The notes: generated by a model not told the origin, from the sequence alone. A DNA stretch of 54,394 bases from Opitutia bacterium (GCA_016187925.1 JACPIS010000038.1:1-54394), one strand, 5' to 3'; positions 1-8,545 are shown, counted from the first letter of the stretch. Translations and numbers: made by a program.

Positions 1-20
1 CTTTGGTGCCCAAATCCAAC

Positions 21-98
21 CGCACCGTTTGGTTCGCCGTCATGTTGACGGCATCGTCGCTTGTAATGTTCACACCATCAACGACGCCAAACGGTGCG
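21..98. repeat. Long inverted repeat enclosing a small hairpin
   Basis: A perfect 12-bp inverted repeat (CGCACCGTTTGG at 21-32, its complement at 87-98) flanks a shorter perfect hairpin (GCCGTCA, loop TGT, TGACGGC at 36-52). It lies downstream of the toxin gene, and 1-225 holds no gene I can support. It could be a cruciform, a remnant of a mobile element, or a terminator for something left of the window. There is no T-run on either strand, so an ordinary terminator is unlikely. Confidence 0.55.
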
Positions 99-225
99 CC
101 TTTTGGCGATCACTGCTTCAGCTGCATGAGTCCGGCTAAGCGTTGCCGCATTCCGCCGTCGCTCAGCGCTTGATTATACAACTCGGAAAAGGTCTTCGAC
201 CCTCAAACCAAAAATCAAATAATGC

Positions 226-615
226 CTACGCTTCCTCAATCTTACCGTTCGGCGTGAGGAAGAAGGCGCTGCCCTTGCGGGCGCGCTCGGCTGTGGCGAT
301 CAGTTCGGGAAAGGCCTTGGCGAATTTCCAGACCTGATCCCAGCGTGGCAGGTCAATCCAGCCCTTCTTGAGGAAGAACGTCGTGTGGCCGGCCTCCTGC
401 CACGCCTTGATCTCATGGGGATTCTTGCGGATCTGGAGATCACCGGAGACGATCACCCAATCCTCTTCGCCCGCGAGCGCACCCATCCAGACGGTGTCCG
501 GGGTGTTGGCGGAGAAGCGTTCCTTGAGATGCGTGACCCGATGCTCCGGCTCAACCAGCACATCCAGGCTGCGGGCCAGCTTGGGCGAGAGGTTGTTGTC
601 GAAGAAGAACCTCAC
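226..615 (-). CDS. PIN-like (DUF5615) toxin, VapC45-like
   Basis: A 129-residue protein beginning MRFFFDNNLSPKLARSL, which matches the start of DUF5615 PIN-like proteins (an acidic residue in a hydrophobic strand, then N-L-x-P-x-L-A). A second acidic strand follows (VIVSGDLQI, about residues 54-62). Members of this family are toxin partners of DUF433 antitoxins, as in the mycobacterial VapBC45 pair, and are expected to cleave RNA. The start ATG overlaps the stop of the upstream antitoxin gene by 4 bp (ATGA), so the two are translationally coupled. Toxin activity is inferred from family and arrangement. Confidence 0.8.
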   Translation of the reverse strand: MRFFFDNNLSPKLARSLDVLVEPEHRVTHLKERFSANTPDTVWMGALAGEEDWVIVSGDLQIRKNPHEIKAWQEAGHTTFFLKKGWIDLPRWDQVWKFAKAFPELIATAERARKGSAFFLTPNGKIEEA

Positions 616-1295
616 GCGGCCAGCGTCTGCTCAAACTCAACGGCGTCACGCACCTCCTCGGGTGCGACCTCGAACCAGCAGGCGACCGACTCGATGGAGC
701 CGTTGGTCTGCACGCTGCGTGCAAGAACCCGCGTCGGGACACCCGAGCGGTTGACGGTGGGTTGGCCCAGATTTCTGACCGGATCAATTACGACCTGGCG
801 CGAGCGACCGAGCGGCCACCAGCGGGTAACGCCGTCCTCGAAATCCAACTCCTTCAAGAACGGGGTGACGATCCGTTCGAACTCACGCTGGTCGTTGGCG
901 ATGTTGATCAGAGAGGTATCGCCCGAAGCCTGGGCCTGCTGCAGCAGAATGTCGCGCCCGTCAGTGGCGAACCGGTGGGTGCAAAACGGATGATTGGAAC
1001 CAAGCTTGGCCTTGGCCGCGACGTGGGCGTCGCGCATGGTTTTCCAGCTCACTCCTTTTTCAAGGAAGGCGCGGACAAACCGGATCTCCATCAGGTCTTT
1101 AAACCCAACTGCCAGTTTATCGTCCAAGGCACCGAACTGGCCGGTCCACACCGGGTTTGAGTGATGGCGGGCCTGTCTGGATTTGAAATCGTAACCCTTC
1201 AGCCAGCGACGGATGCGCGCGGCACTGACCCGGGTGAGGCGTGATGCCTCCGGGACGGTATAGATGCCTGCGCCGAGTAGCTGGGCCGTGCTCAC
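612..1295 (-). CDS. DUF433-type antitoxin with MerR-like helix-turn-helix, VapB45-like
   Basis: The protein starts with a helix-turn-helix resembling MerR or excisionase domains (YTVPEASRLTRVSAARIRRW), followed by a central region and a C-terminal DUF433-like part (TRVLARSV, SVACWFEVAPEEVRDAVEFE). It should neutralise the downstream PIN-like toxin and repress the pair. I chose the GTG at 1295 because it precedes the conserved helix-turn-helix closely; the frame runs open to an ATG at 1370, which adds 25 residues with no family look. The gene ends inside the toxin start codon (ATGA). Its upstream end lies close to the 3' end of the aldehyde-dehydrogenase operon, so it needs its own promoter or read-through. 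Confidence 0.78.
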   Translation of the reverse strand: MSTAQLLGAGIYTVPEASRLTRVSAARIRRWLKGYDFKSRQARHHSNPVWTGQFGALDDKLAVGFKDLMEIRFVRAFLEKGVSWKTMRDAHVAAKAKLGSNHPFCTHRFATDGRDILLQQAQASGDTSLINIANDQREFERIVTPFLKELDFEDGVTRWWPLGRSRQVVIDPVRNLGQPTVNRSGVPTRVLARSVQTNGSIESVACWFEVAPEEVRDAVEFEQTLAA

Positions 1296-1379
1296 GGTGC
1301 CACGTTTGCGCGAAGTGACCACGGGCGCAAGCAGCCAGATTGGAGACCAGTTTCCCGCCCCAAGGCGCAAGCGTCATGC

Positions 1380-2258
1380 TCAGGCGCCGATGGGGTGCCA
1401 GGTGGTCTTGAACTCCACGTAGTCGCGGATCTCGTAGAGGCTTTGCGCCTGGTCGGAGAACCAGTCGATGGGCGTCTCGGTGGCGTGCAGCTTCACGCGC
1501 TTCACGCTCTCGGCCGCGCCGAGCTTGAGCGTCTTGCGCTCGTCGGCGTTCGCCACGCCGCCGAGGGCGCGCAGGTGCGTGTGCGTGGCGAAGGTCGGGA
1601 CCATCTCCTTGCGGAAACCGGTGAGCAGGTTGACCACACCGCCGGGCAGGTCGCTCGTCGCGAGCATCTCGCCGAGCACGATGGCCGGATAGGGCCGCGA
1701 CGCCGAGGCGAGTGCGACGACGGTGTTGCCGCAGGTGATGGCCGGGGCGAAGAGCGACACGAGTGCGAGCAGTGGCGCCTCCTCGGGCGCGAGCAGGCCG
1801 ACGATGCCCATCGGCTCCGTGACGGTGAAGTTGAAGTGCGGCGAGGCGACGGGGTTCACGTTGCCCAGCACCTGCTCGTATTTGTCGGCCCAGCCGGCGT
1901 AGTAGATGAGCCGGTCGATGGTGGCGGTGATCTCGCGCAGGGCGGTGCGCTTCGAGTCGGGGCGTGAAGCCCCTCCCACCAGGAGCGCGTCGAGCAGGTC
2001 GGCCCGGCGCGCCTCGATCATCTCGGCGAAGCGGTAGATGATCTGGCCACGGTTGTAGGCCGTGCGTTTCGCCCAGCCGGGGCCGGCCTTGGCGGCGGCC
2101 TCGACGGCGTTGCGCAGGTCCTTGCGGGTGCACTGCGGGATGTTGGCGAAGAAATTCCCCGCGGCGTCCTTGAGCGGGAACGTGCGGCCGCTCTCGGAGC
2201 GGATGAACGCACCGCCGACGTAGACCTTGGGAGTTTTGGTGATGGGCAGACGGGTCAT
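1380..2258 (-). CDS. Truncated aldehyde dehydrogenase-like protein without catalytic residues
   Basis: A 292-residue protein that matches the N-terminal, NAD-binding half of aldehyde dehydrogenases (YNRGQIIYRFAEMIE, YYAGWADKYEQV, GGVVNLLTGF). It stops before the catalytic half. The catalytic cysteine motif is absent, the ELGG glutamate motif is absent, and the usual PWN motif reads APEEAP. Short dehydrogenase-like partners beside deoC and a full-length enzyme are known from other bacteria, so this is probably a conserved non-catalytic or structural partner, not a recent pseudogene: the frame is intact and the ending is clean. It is the last gene of the deoC operon, downstream of the transporter. 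Confidence 0.85.
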   Translation of the reverse strand: MTRLPITKTPKVYVGGAFIRSESGRTFPLKDAAGNFFANIPQCTRKDLRNAVEAAAKAGPGWAKRTAYNRGQIIYRFAEMIEARRADLLDALLVGGASRPDSKRTALREITATIDRLIYYAGWADKYEQVLGNVNPVASPHFNFTVTEPMGIVGLLAPEEAPLLALVSLFAPAITCGNTVVALASASRPYPAIVLGEMLATSDLPGGVVNLLTGFRKEMVPTFATHTHLRALGGVANADERKTLKLGAAESVKRVKLHATETPIDWFSDQAQSLYEIRDYVEFKTTWHPIGA

Positions 2259-2267
2259 GGCTTTGAA

Positions 2268-2362
2268 ATCTTTCTCGTTCTCTTAATCGTAATCGTTGTC
2301 CGGCCTTCAGCAGGCCGCGCCCGCTCTCCGGCAGAGAGAACGAGAACGATCAAGAGCAAGAG
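2268..2362. repeat. Intergenic semi-palindromic repeat, GTTCTC family, copy 1
   Basis: The left arm around 2271-2298 (CTCGTTCTCTTAATCG...) is an imperfect inverted copy of the right arm around 2334-2362 (...GAGAACGAGAACGATCAAGAG). The two enclose a GC-rich core. A second copy lies at 3765-3856, so the POT transporter gene has one on each side. It resembles small mobile palindromic elements; no gene is seen within it. Confidence 0.7.
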
Positions 2363-2384
2363 AATCAGTTGGACTCACAGGGAT

Positions 2385-3746
2385 TCAGGCCGGGGCGGGC
2401 GCCTCGTCCTGCAGGTAGGAGACTTCCTTGTAGCGGAGGGCGACGAAGCAGAAGACGATCGAGGCGACGACGGCGAAGGCTGAGAAGAAATAATAGAAGG
2501 ACGCGCCGTGGAGCTTCGAGGTGCCGTCGGGGTTGGCGATGAAGAACTGGACGAGCGCCGTGAAGAGATTGCCCGCCGAGATCGAGAGCAGATACAGGGC
2601 GGTGACGACCGCCTTGAGGTGGCGCGGCGCCTGCGTGTAGGAGAACTCGAGGCAGGTGATCGAGGTCATGACCTCGCCGGCGGAGAGCAGCAGATAGGCG
2701 GGTAGCTGCCAGCCGATGCTCACCTTCATGCCGGCGGTGAGGCGCGCCTCGATCCACGCGCTGATGAGGAAGGAGAGGCCGATGGTGAAGATGCCGAGGC
2801 CGATCTTGCGCAGCGGCGTGAGCTTCCAAACGGCGTTCATCGCGGGGTAGAACGCGTATTGGAATGCCGGGATCAGCGCGAGGATCATGATGGCATTGAC
2901 CGCCTGCATCTGCGACGAGAGCAGCTCGACGTGCCAGCCGAAGATATTCAGATGGCGCTCCATTTTCTCGGCCTGCAGCACCCACTCGCCGCCGCTCTGA
3001 TCCCACAGCGACCAGAACACGGCCACGAAGACGAAGAGGATGGCGAGGCGGCCCAGCGCCGTGAGGCTCTCGCGGTTGAAGGTCTCCGCGATGAAGGTCT
3101 TTCCCTTCGGCGGGAGATGGACGAACTTGTAGCGGCCCGACCAGAAGATGACCGTGGCCAGGAGCATCAGCGCCGCCGGCAGACCGAACGCGGCCTGGGG
3201 CCCGTAATTCTTCAGCAGGACCGGCGTGAGCGAGATGGAGAAGAACGAGCCGAAGTTGACGGCGAAGTAGAACCAGCCGTAGGCGCGCGAGACCAGGTGC
3301 TGGTTGGCGGAACCGAACTGGTCGCCGACATTGGACGAGACGCACGGCTTGATGCCGCCGGCGCCGAGCGCGATGAGGCCCAGGCCCATGAAGAGGCCCA
3401 ACCGCGTGTCATCGCCCGCGAGGAACAGGCAGCCGGCGCAGTAGACCATCGAGATCCAGAACACCGTGCGATACTTGCCCCACCAGACGTCGGCGACGAA
3501 CGCGCCCATCATCGGGAAGAAGTAGTTCGACGCGAGGAAGAGGTGATACCAGCCATTGGCGTCGTTCTCGTTCATCGGCGCCACCTCGCCCGCGCGGTTG
3601 CGCAGGTATTGCGTCATGTAGATGACGAGCACGGCGCGCAGCCCGTAGAAGCAGAAGCGCTCGGCCGCCTCGTTGGCGACGATGAAGGGGATGCCCGGCG
3701 GCATCTGGTCCGTCTTGATGGGGGTGGTGCGGAATGTTTCAGCCAT
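2385..3746 (-). CDS. POT/PTR2-family proton-coupled oligopeptide transporter
   Basis: A 453-residue integral membrane protein with about 12 or more hydrophobic segments. The POT-family motif ExxER is in the first helix (E26-A-A-E29-R30), and the second signature region reads WFYFAVNFGSF. Family members import di- and tripeptides, and some import other substrates, with protons across the inner membrane. Its place between two aldehyde dehydrogenase-type genes downstream of deoC is unexpected for a peptide carrier, and may mean it imports a nucleoside-related or other substrate of this operon; that is inference. Repeats of the GTTCTC family flank it on both sides. Confidence 0.92.
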   Translation of the reverse strand: MAETFRTTPIKTDQMPPGIPFIVANEAAERFCFYGLRAVLVIYMTQYLRNRAGEVAPMNENDANGWYHLFLASNYFFPMMGAFVADVWWGKYRTVFWISMVYCAGCLFLAGDDTRLGLFMGLGLIALGAGGIKPCVSSNVGDQFGSANQHLVSRAYGWFYFAVNFGSFFSISLTPVLLKNYGPQAAFGLPAALMLLATVIFWSGRYKFVHLPPKGKTFIAETFNRESLTALGRLAILFVFVAVFWSLWDQSGGEWVLQAEKMERHLNIFGWHVELLSSQMQAVNAIMILALIPAFQYAFYPAMNAVWKLTPLRKIGLGIFTIGLSFLISAWIEARLTAGMKVSIGWQLPAYLLLSAGEVMTSITCLEFSYTQAPRHLKAVVTALYLLSISAGNLFTALVQFFIANPDGTSKLHGASFYYFFSAFAVVASIVFCFVALRYKEVSYLQDEAPAPA

Positions 3747-3764
3747 GGGGTAAGGGGATAATCG

Positions 3765-3856
3765 TGCTCGTTCTCTTAATCTTTCTCTTTCTCATCACGT
3801 CAGATGTTCATCGCCCCGAGGGAGAACGATCAGGATTATGAGAAAGAGAACGATTC
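3765..3856. repeat. Intergenic semi-palindromic repeat, GTTCTC family, copy 2
   Basis: The left arm (CTCGTTCTCTTAATC, about 3769-3783) and right arm (GAGAACGATC and GAGAAAGAGAACGATTC, about 3820-3856) form an imperfect inverted repeat of the same kind as at 2268-2362. It lies between the transporter and the full-length aldehyde dehydrogenase. Confidence 0.7.
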
Positions 3857-3873
3857 ATCGGAAGGGATATGCC

Positions 3874-5388
3874 TCAGACGAGTTTGCAGTAATCGAGCAG
3901 GCCCTGGCGGCCGCCCTCGCGGCCGAAGCCGGACTCCTTGTAGCCGCCGAACGGCGACGTGGGATCGAACTTGTTGTAGGTGTTGGCCCACACGACGCCG
4001 GCCTTGAGCTCGGTCGACATCTTGAGGATGCGCGAGCCCTTGTCGGTCCACACGCCGGCGCTGAGGCCGTAGGCGGTGTTGTTGGCCTTCTCGACGGCCT
4101 CCTCGAGCGTGCGGAACGTCAGCACGCTGAGCACCGGGCCGAATATCTCCTCGCGCGCGATGCGGTGGCTCATGGTCACGCCGGAGAAGATCGTCGGGCG
4201 GAAATAAAAACCCTTGGCCGGCAGCTTGCAGGGTGGCTGGTAGATCTCCGCGCCCTCCTTCACGCCGGAGGCGACGAGCGACTCGATCTTCTTGAGTTGC
4301 TCGCGGGAGTTGATGGCGCCGATGTCGGTGTTCTTGTCGAGCGGGTCGCCGACGCGCAGCGTGCGCAGGCGGGTCTTGAGCTTGGCGAGGAACTGCGCGG
4401 CCACGGGCTCGTGCACCAGCAGGCGCGAGCCGGCGCAGCAGACATGGCCCTGGTTGAAGAAGATGCCGTTGACCACGCCTTCGACGGCCTGGTCGAGCGG
4501 CGCGTCGTCGAACACGATGTTGGCCGCCTTGCCGCCCAGCTCCATGGTCATCTTCTTCTCGGTGCCGGCGAGCGAGCGCATGATGATCTTGCCCACCTCG
4601 GTCGAGCCGGTGAAGGCGACCTTGGCGGCGATCGGGTGGCTCATGACGGCGGCGCCGGTGTCGCCGAAGCCGGTGACGATGTTGACCACGCCCGGGGGCA
4701 GGCCGGCGTCCTGGAAAATCTCGGCCAGCTTGAGCGCGGTGATCGAGGTCGTCTCGGCCGGCTTGATGACGATGGTGTTGCCCATCGCCAGCGCGGGGGC
4801 GAGCTTCCACGCGAGCATGAGCAGCGGAAAATTCCACGGGATGACCTGCCCGACGACGCCGAGCGGCGCGACCCTGCGGCCGGGGGCCACGTAGTCGAGC
4901 TTGTCGGCCCAGCCGGCGTGGTAGAAGAAATGCGCGGCGGCCATCGGCACGTCGAAGTCGCGCGATTCCTTGATCGGCTTGCCGCCGTTCATCGTCTCGG
5001 CGACGGCGAACTCGCGGGCGCGATCCTGCAGCAGGCGGGCGATGCGGTAGATGTATTTCGCGCGCTCCTTGCCCGGCAGCCTGCCCCAGGTGGTGTCGAA
5101 GGCCTTCTTCGCGGCCTGGTAGGCGGCGTCGACGTCGGCGGCGCCGGCCTGGGCGATCTCGGCGAGCTTGGACTCGTTGGCCGGGTTGAGCGTGTCGAAA
5201 TACTTGCCGCCCTGCGGGGCGGTGAACTTGCCGCCGATGAAGAGGTCGTAGCGCGGCTTCAGCTTCGGATCGGCGGTCTCGGGCGACGGATCGAATTCCC
5301 AGAGGTCACCGAAGATCAGCTCGGGAAGCGGGCGGCCGTTGGCGCGGGCCGCGGGGCGGGAGGATTTTTTCGCAGTCAGAGTGGGCAT
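3874..5388 (-). CDS. NAD(P)-dependent aldehyde dehydrogenase
   Basis: About 504 residues with all the aldehyde dehydrogenase landmarks: PWNF with the oxyanion Asn near residue 186, FTGST near 259-263, ELGG with the general base Glu283, and the catalytic region NQGHVCCAGSR with Cys317. It oxidises an aldehyde to an acid with NAD(P). In this operon the likely substrate is acetaldehyde or glyceraldehyde 3-phosphate released by DeoC (inference). I start at ATG 5388 because the longer frame begins at a GTG inside the upstream repeat. The gene follows deoC and precedes the transporter and the short dehydrogenase-like partner. Confidence 0.93.
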   Translation of the reverse strand: MPTLTAKKSSRPAARANGRPLPELIFGDLWEFDPSPETADPKLKPRYDLFIGGKFTAPQGGKYFDTLNPANESKLAEIAQAGAADVDAAYQAAKKAFDTTWGRLPGKERAKYIYRIARLLQDRAREFAVAETMNGGKPIKESRDFDVPMAAAHFFYHAGWADKLDYVAPGRRVAPLGVVGQVIPWNFPLLMLAWKLAPALAMGNTIVIKPAETTSITALKLAEIFQDAGLPPGVVNIVTGFGDTGAAVMSHPIAAKVAFTGSTEVGKIIMRSLAGTEKKMTMELGGKAANIVFDDAPLDQAVEGVVNGIFFNQGHVCCAGSRLLVHEPVAAQFLAKLKTRLRTLRVGDPLDKNTDIGAINSREQLKKIESLVASGVKEGAEIYQPPCKLPAKGFYFRPTIFSGVTMSHRIAREEIFGPVLSVLTFRTLEEAVEKANNTAYGLSAGVWTDKGSRILKMSTELKAGVVWANTYNKFDPTSPFGGYKESGFGREGGRQGLLDYCKLV

Positions 5389-5397
5389 GGCTTGGAA

Positions 5398-5478
5398 CCA
5401 CCAATGCACACTAATCCACGCTGATGCCGGACGGCTTCGGGAGATTAGTGACCATTAGTGAGAATGAGTGGTTGGAAA
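5398..5478. repeat. Intergenic semi-palindromic repeat, ATTAGTG family, copy 1
   Basis: The left arm (AACCACCAATGCACACTAAT near 5397-5416) is an imperfect inverted copy of the right arm (GATTAGTGACCATTAGTG near 5443-5460, then GAGTGGTT near 5467-5474). It lies between deoC and the dehydrogenase gene. A related copy lies at 12868-12996. Confidence 0.65.
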
Positions 5479-5479
5479 A

Positions 5480-6418
5480 TCAGTAGCTCTCCGCGGCCTC
5501 GCTGAAGTAATACGGGGCCTGGTAGGCGCCGGTCTTTTCCTTCTCGAGCTGGCGGAGCAGGTCGTTGAGCAGCGAGGAGGCGCCGAAGCGGTAACGGGTG
5601 TTGTTGAGCCACTCGTCGCCGAGCGTCTCCTTCACCGCGATGAGGAACTGCAGCGCCTGCTTGGCGGTGCGGATGCCGCCGGCGGGCTTCATCGCGATCG
5701 GCGTGCCGGTATCGAGATAGAAATCGCGGATGGCCTCGATCATCACCTGGTTGTTGCCCAGCGTGGCGTTGAGCGAGGTCTTGCCGGTGCTCGTCTTGAT
5801 GAAGTCGCCCGGGCGCAGGACGCGCATGGCGAGGAAGGACGCCGCGCGGATGTTGTCGTAGGTCTCGAGCTCGCTGACCTCGAGGATGACCTTGAGCGTG
5901 GCGGTGCCGCACGCGTCGCGCACGGCGGCGATCTCGTCCTGCACGAGCTGGAACTCGCCCGAAAGGAACGCCCCGCGGTTGATGACCATGTCGATCTCGT
6001 CGGCGCCGTCGGCCACGGCGGCCTTCACCTCGGCGAGGCGCGTCTTGAGCGGGGCCTGGCCGGACGGGAACGCGGTGGCGACCGACGCGATGCGCACGGC
6101 TGTGTCCTCGCCCAGCGCGCGGCGGGCGTGTTTCACCATCGCCGGGTAGACGCAGACGGCGGCGACCTGCGGAATGTCGGAATCCTCGTGCGGATTGAGC
6201 GCCTTCTGGCAGAGCGACGCGACCTTGCCCGGCGTGTCCTTGCCCTCGAGGGTGGTGAGATCGACCATCGAGACCGCGAGCCGAAGGCCCTGCACCTTCG
6301 AGGCCTTCTTGATGCTCCGGGTCGTGAATTTGGCGACGCGCTCCTCGATGCCCACGAAATCGACCGTGCCGATTTCGTTGAACAATCGCCGGAAGGCGGC
6401 ATGTCCTGGGGTAGCCAT
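5480..6418 (-). CDS. deoC: Deoxyribose-phosphate aldolase
   Basis: A 312-residue class I aldolase that cleaves 2-deoxyribose 5-phosphate to acetaldehyde and glyceraldehyde 3-phosphate. The Schiff-base lysine is Lys208 in FIKTSTGK, the conserved aspartate is Asp143 in EIDMVINRG, and the second lysine is Lys244 in MKPAGGIRT. It is longer than the E. coli-type enzyme (about 250-260 residues) because of N- and C-terminal extensions, as in the eukaryote-like branch. It is the first gene of a minus-strand operon that continues with an aldehyde dehydrogenase, so the acetaldehyde could be oxidised directly. Confidence 0.95.
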   Translation of the reverse strand: MATPGHAAFRRLFNEIGTVDFVGIEERVAKFTTRSIKKASKVQGLRLAVSMVDLTTLEGKDTPGKVASLCQKALNPHEDSDIPQVAAVCVYPAMVKHARRALGEDTAVRIASVATAFPSGQAPLKTRLAEVKAAVADGADEIDMVINRGAFLSGEFQLVQDEIAAVRDACGTATLKVILEVSELETYDNIRAASFLAMRVLRPGDFIKTSTGKTSLNATLGNNQVMIEAIRDFYLDTGTPIAMKPAGGIRTAKQALQFLIAVKETLGDEWLNNTRYRFGASSLLNDLLRQLEKEKTGAYQAPYYFSEAAESY

Positions 6419-6552
6419 GGGCGCGTACTATCCCGGCTCCCGCGGTTGAAAACAATGGCAAAGTCGGCCGGCGCGCCCCACCCCGGCCCGAGCATCGCCG
6501 CCGATGGGCGCGGGCTTGCGGAAGCCCCGGCCCGCGCTATTTTTATCCCACC

Positions 6553-7101
6553 ATGCCGACCCTGCTCGACAAGCTGGCGGAAGGCGATCTCCGCACCCTC
6601 GGTCGCTCCGCCGAAGTGGCGGCCGATGTGCTCGCCCGGCCCGAGCTGATCGACGAACTTTTCGACGGCATCGCGGTGGATGACGCAGCCGTGCGGGCCC
6701 GCGCCATCGACGCGCTCGAACGGGTGGCGGCCAGGCAACCCGAGTTGCTCCAGCCCTATAAACGGGAACTCCTCACGCGCGTGGCGCTCATCGAGCACTG
6801 GACGGTGCGGGAGCACGTCTGCCAGCTCCTGCCCCGGCTGGGAAAACTCACCGCGCGCGAGCGCCGCGCGGCCCTGCGCCTCGTGCGCGGTTACCTGCAG
6901 GACAAAAGCAGCATCGTGAAGGCCTGCGCGCTCGAATGCCTCGTGCGCCTGAGCGCCGCGCCGGGATTTGCCGCGCAACGCGCCCAAGCCGCCATCCTCG
7001 TCGACCATTGCGCCGCCCGCGGCAACACCGCCGCGCTGCGGGCTCGCGCCCGCCGGATGCAGCGCCACCTCGCCAAACTTGCGCGCGGGGCGTCTGCCTG
7101 A
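6553..7101 (+). CDS. HEAT-repeat-like helical protein
   Basis: A 182-residue, Ala/Arg/Leu-rich protein with no signal peptide. Successive amphipathic helix pairs (VRARAIDALERVAARQPELL, WTVREHVCQLLPRLGKL, SIVKACALECLVRLSAAPG) look like HEAT/armadillo repeats, which act as protein-binding scaffolds. It is divergent from deoC and lies just upstream of the thioesterase gene, from which it is separated by about 20 bp, so the two may be co-transcribed. Its specific role is unknown. Confidence 0.75.
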   Translation: MPTLLDKLAEGDLRTLGRSAEVAADVLARPELIDELFDGIAVDDAAVRARAIDALERVAARQPELLQPYKRELLTRVALIEHWTVREHVCQLLPRLGKLTARERRAALRLVRGYLQDKSSIVKACALECLVRLSAAPGFAAQRAQAAILVDHCAARGNTAALRARARRMQRHLAKLARGASA

Positions 7102-7121
7102 TTACCTGCGGCCGATCCTCC

Positions 7122-7526
7122 ATGCCCGACCACGCCCAACCCAAGCCTCCGGCCACCGAGCCGCACGGCGAACTCGTCATCCGCACCATCGCGATGCCGG
7201 CCGACACCAATGCCAACGGCGACATCTTCGGCGGCTGGCTCATGTCCCAGATGGACCTCGGCGCCGCCATCGTGGCCAAGAATCTCTCGCGCAGCCGCGT
7301 GACCACCGTGGCGGTCGACGGCATGGTTTTTCTCAATCCCGTCTACGTGGGCGACATCGTGAACTGCCACGCCACGCTCCTGAAAGTCGGCCGCACCTCG
7401 ATGAAGATCGACATCGAGGCCTGGGTGCAACGCGGCCGCGACGGCACGCTGCTCAAGGTCACCGAGGGCATCTTCACCTACGTTGCCATCGACGAGCAGG
7501 GCCGCCCCCACCCCGTGCACCGCTGA
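7122..7526 (+). CDS. YciA-like acyl-CoA thioesterase (hotdog fold)
   Basis: A 134-residue single hotdog-domain protein. The signature NANGDIFGGWLMSQMD contains the catalytic aspartate found in YciA/BACH-type acyl-CoA thioesterases, and VAVDGMVFLNPVYVGD follows. It hydrolyses acyl-CoA to free acid and CoA in the cytoplasm. I chose the ATG at 7122; the frame is open further upstream, but that part overlaps the HEAT-like gene and does not look like the family. Confidence 0.92.
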   Translation: MPDHAQPKPPATEPHGELVIRTIAMPADTNANGDIFGGWLMSQMDLGAAIVAKNLSRSRVTTVAVDGMVFLNPVYVGDIVNCHATLLKVGRTSMKIDIEAWVQRGRDGTLLKVTEGIFTYVAIDEQGRPHPVHR

Positions 7527-7600
7527 CGGCCGGGCAACCGCGTCCTCCGGCGCGCATGCTGTATCGGGTCGATTTCCCGCCGGCTGGAGCCGCCGGCTGA

Positions 7601-8545
7601 TTGACGTGCCGCGCGCACCGCATCACCTTGGCCGACTTGTCCACCGACACCACCCATCAGCCCATCGATCCCCGCGGGACGCTTGCGGCCACCGGCAGTT
7701 TCCTGTGCTGGGGCATTTTCCCCCTTTATTGGAAGCAAATGCAGGGCGTGCCGGCGTTCGAGCTGATCGCGCACCGCTGCACCTGGTCGCTGCTGTTTTT
7801 GCTCGGGCTGCTGGCCTGGCAAAAGCGCTTCGCCACGTTGCGCCCGGCCTTTGCGAGTGCGGGCGCCCTCGGCCTCAACCTGCTCAGTTCGCTGCTCCTG
7901 GCGGTCAACTGGACCATCTACGTCTGGGCGGTGAACTCGGGTCACGTCATCGAGTCGAGCCTCGGTTATTTTCTGGTGCCGCTGGTCAACGTCGCGCTCG
8001 GCTCGGCGCTGCTGCATGAGCGCCTGCGGCCGCCGCAGTGGGTCGCCATCGTCGCCGCGGCCGCCGGTGTGGGCCTGATGCTCGCCCGGGTGGGACACGT
8101 GCCGTGGATCGCGCTTTCGCTCGCCGGCACGTGGGGCGGCTACGGGTTGTTGAAGAAAAAATCCGCGCTCGGCCCCATCGCCGGCCTGACCATCGAGACC
8201 ATCCTGCTTTTCCCGCTCGCGGTCGCCCTGCTGCTCTGGTGGCAGCACACCGGCACCGGCGCGCTCGGCCGGGTGGATGTCCGCACCCATGCCTTCATCC
8301 TCGGCGCCGGCGTCGTCACCGCCGTGCCGCTGCTGCTTTTTGCCTACGGCGCCCAGCGCATCCGCTTCACCACGCTCGGCCTGCTGCAATACATCTCGCC
8401 GACCGTGCAGTTCCTCATCGGCCTCCTCGTCTACCACGAGCCGTTCGATGCGGTGCGTCTCCAGGCCTTCGTGCTCATCTGGTGCGGCCTCGCCGTCTAC
8501 ACCGCTGACAGTTTCTGGGCGCAACGCAAACGGCTGCTCGGCTGA
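7601..8545 (+). CDS. rarD: RarD-type EamA-family permease
   Basis: A 314-residue inner membrane protein with about ten hydrophobic segments in two EamA repeats. The first helix region (CWGIFPLYWKQM, then ELIAHRCTWSLLFLLG) is typical of RarD proteins (chloramphenicol-sensitive RarD in older naming), whose substrate is uncertain. The start is uncertain: the first codons (MTCRAHRIT) lack family similarity, and a TTG near 7628 (LADLSTD) is an alternative. Confidence 0.88.
   Translation: MTCRAHRITLADLSTDTTHQPIDPRGTLAATGSFLCWGIFPLYWKQMQGVPAFELIAHRCTWSLLFLLGLLAWQKRFATLRPAFASAGALGLNLLSSLLLAVNWTIYVWAVNSGHVIESSLGYFLVPLVNVALGSALLHERLRPPQWVAIVAAAAGVGLMLARVGHVPWIALSLAGTWGGYGLLKKKSALGPIAGLTIETILLFPLAVALLLWWQHTGTGALGRVDVRTHAFILGAGVVTAVPLLLFAYGAQRIRFTTLGLLQYISPTVQFLIGLLVYHEPFDAVRLQAFVLIWCGLAVYTADSFWAQRKRLLG

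Noticed and set aside
140-190. Resemblance to an integron attC site (GCGTTG ... CGCTTGATTATACAAC)
   Set aside because: The core sites do not match the RYYYAAC/GTTRRRY pair with proper inner arms, and no cassette structure follows.
3838-5424. A 528-residue open frame opposite the aldehyde dehydrogenase
   Set aside because: The translation is low-complexity shadow sequence; the minus strand has a complete, motif-bearing enzyme.
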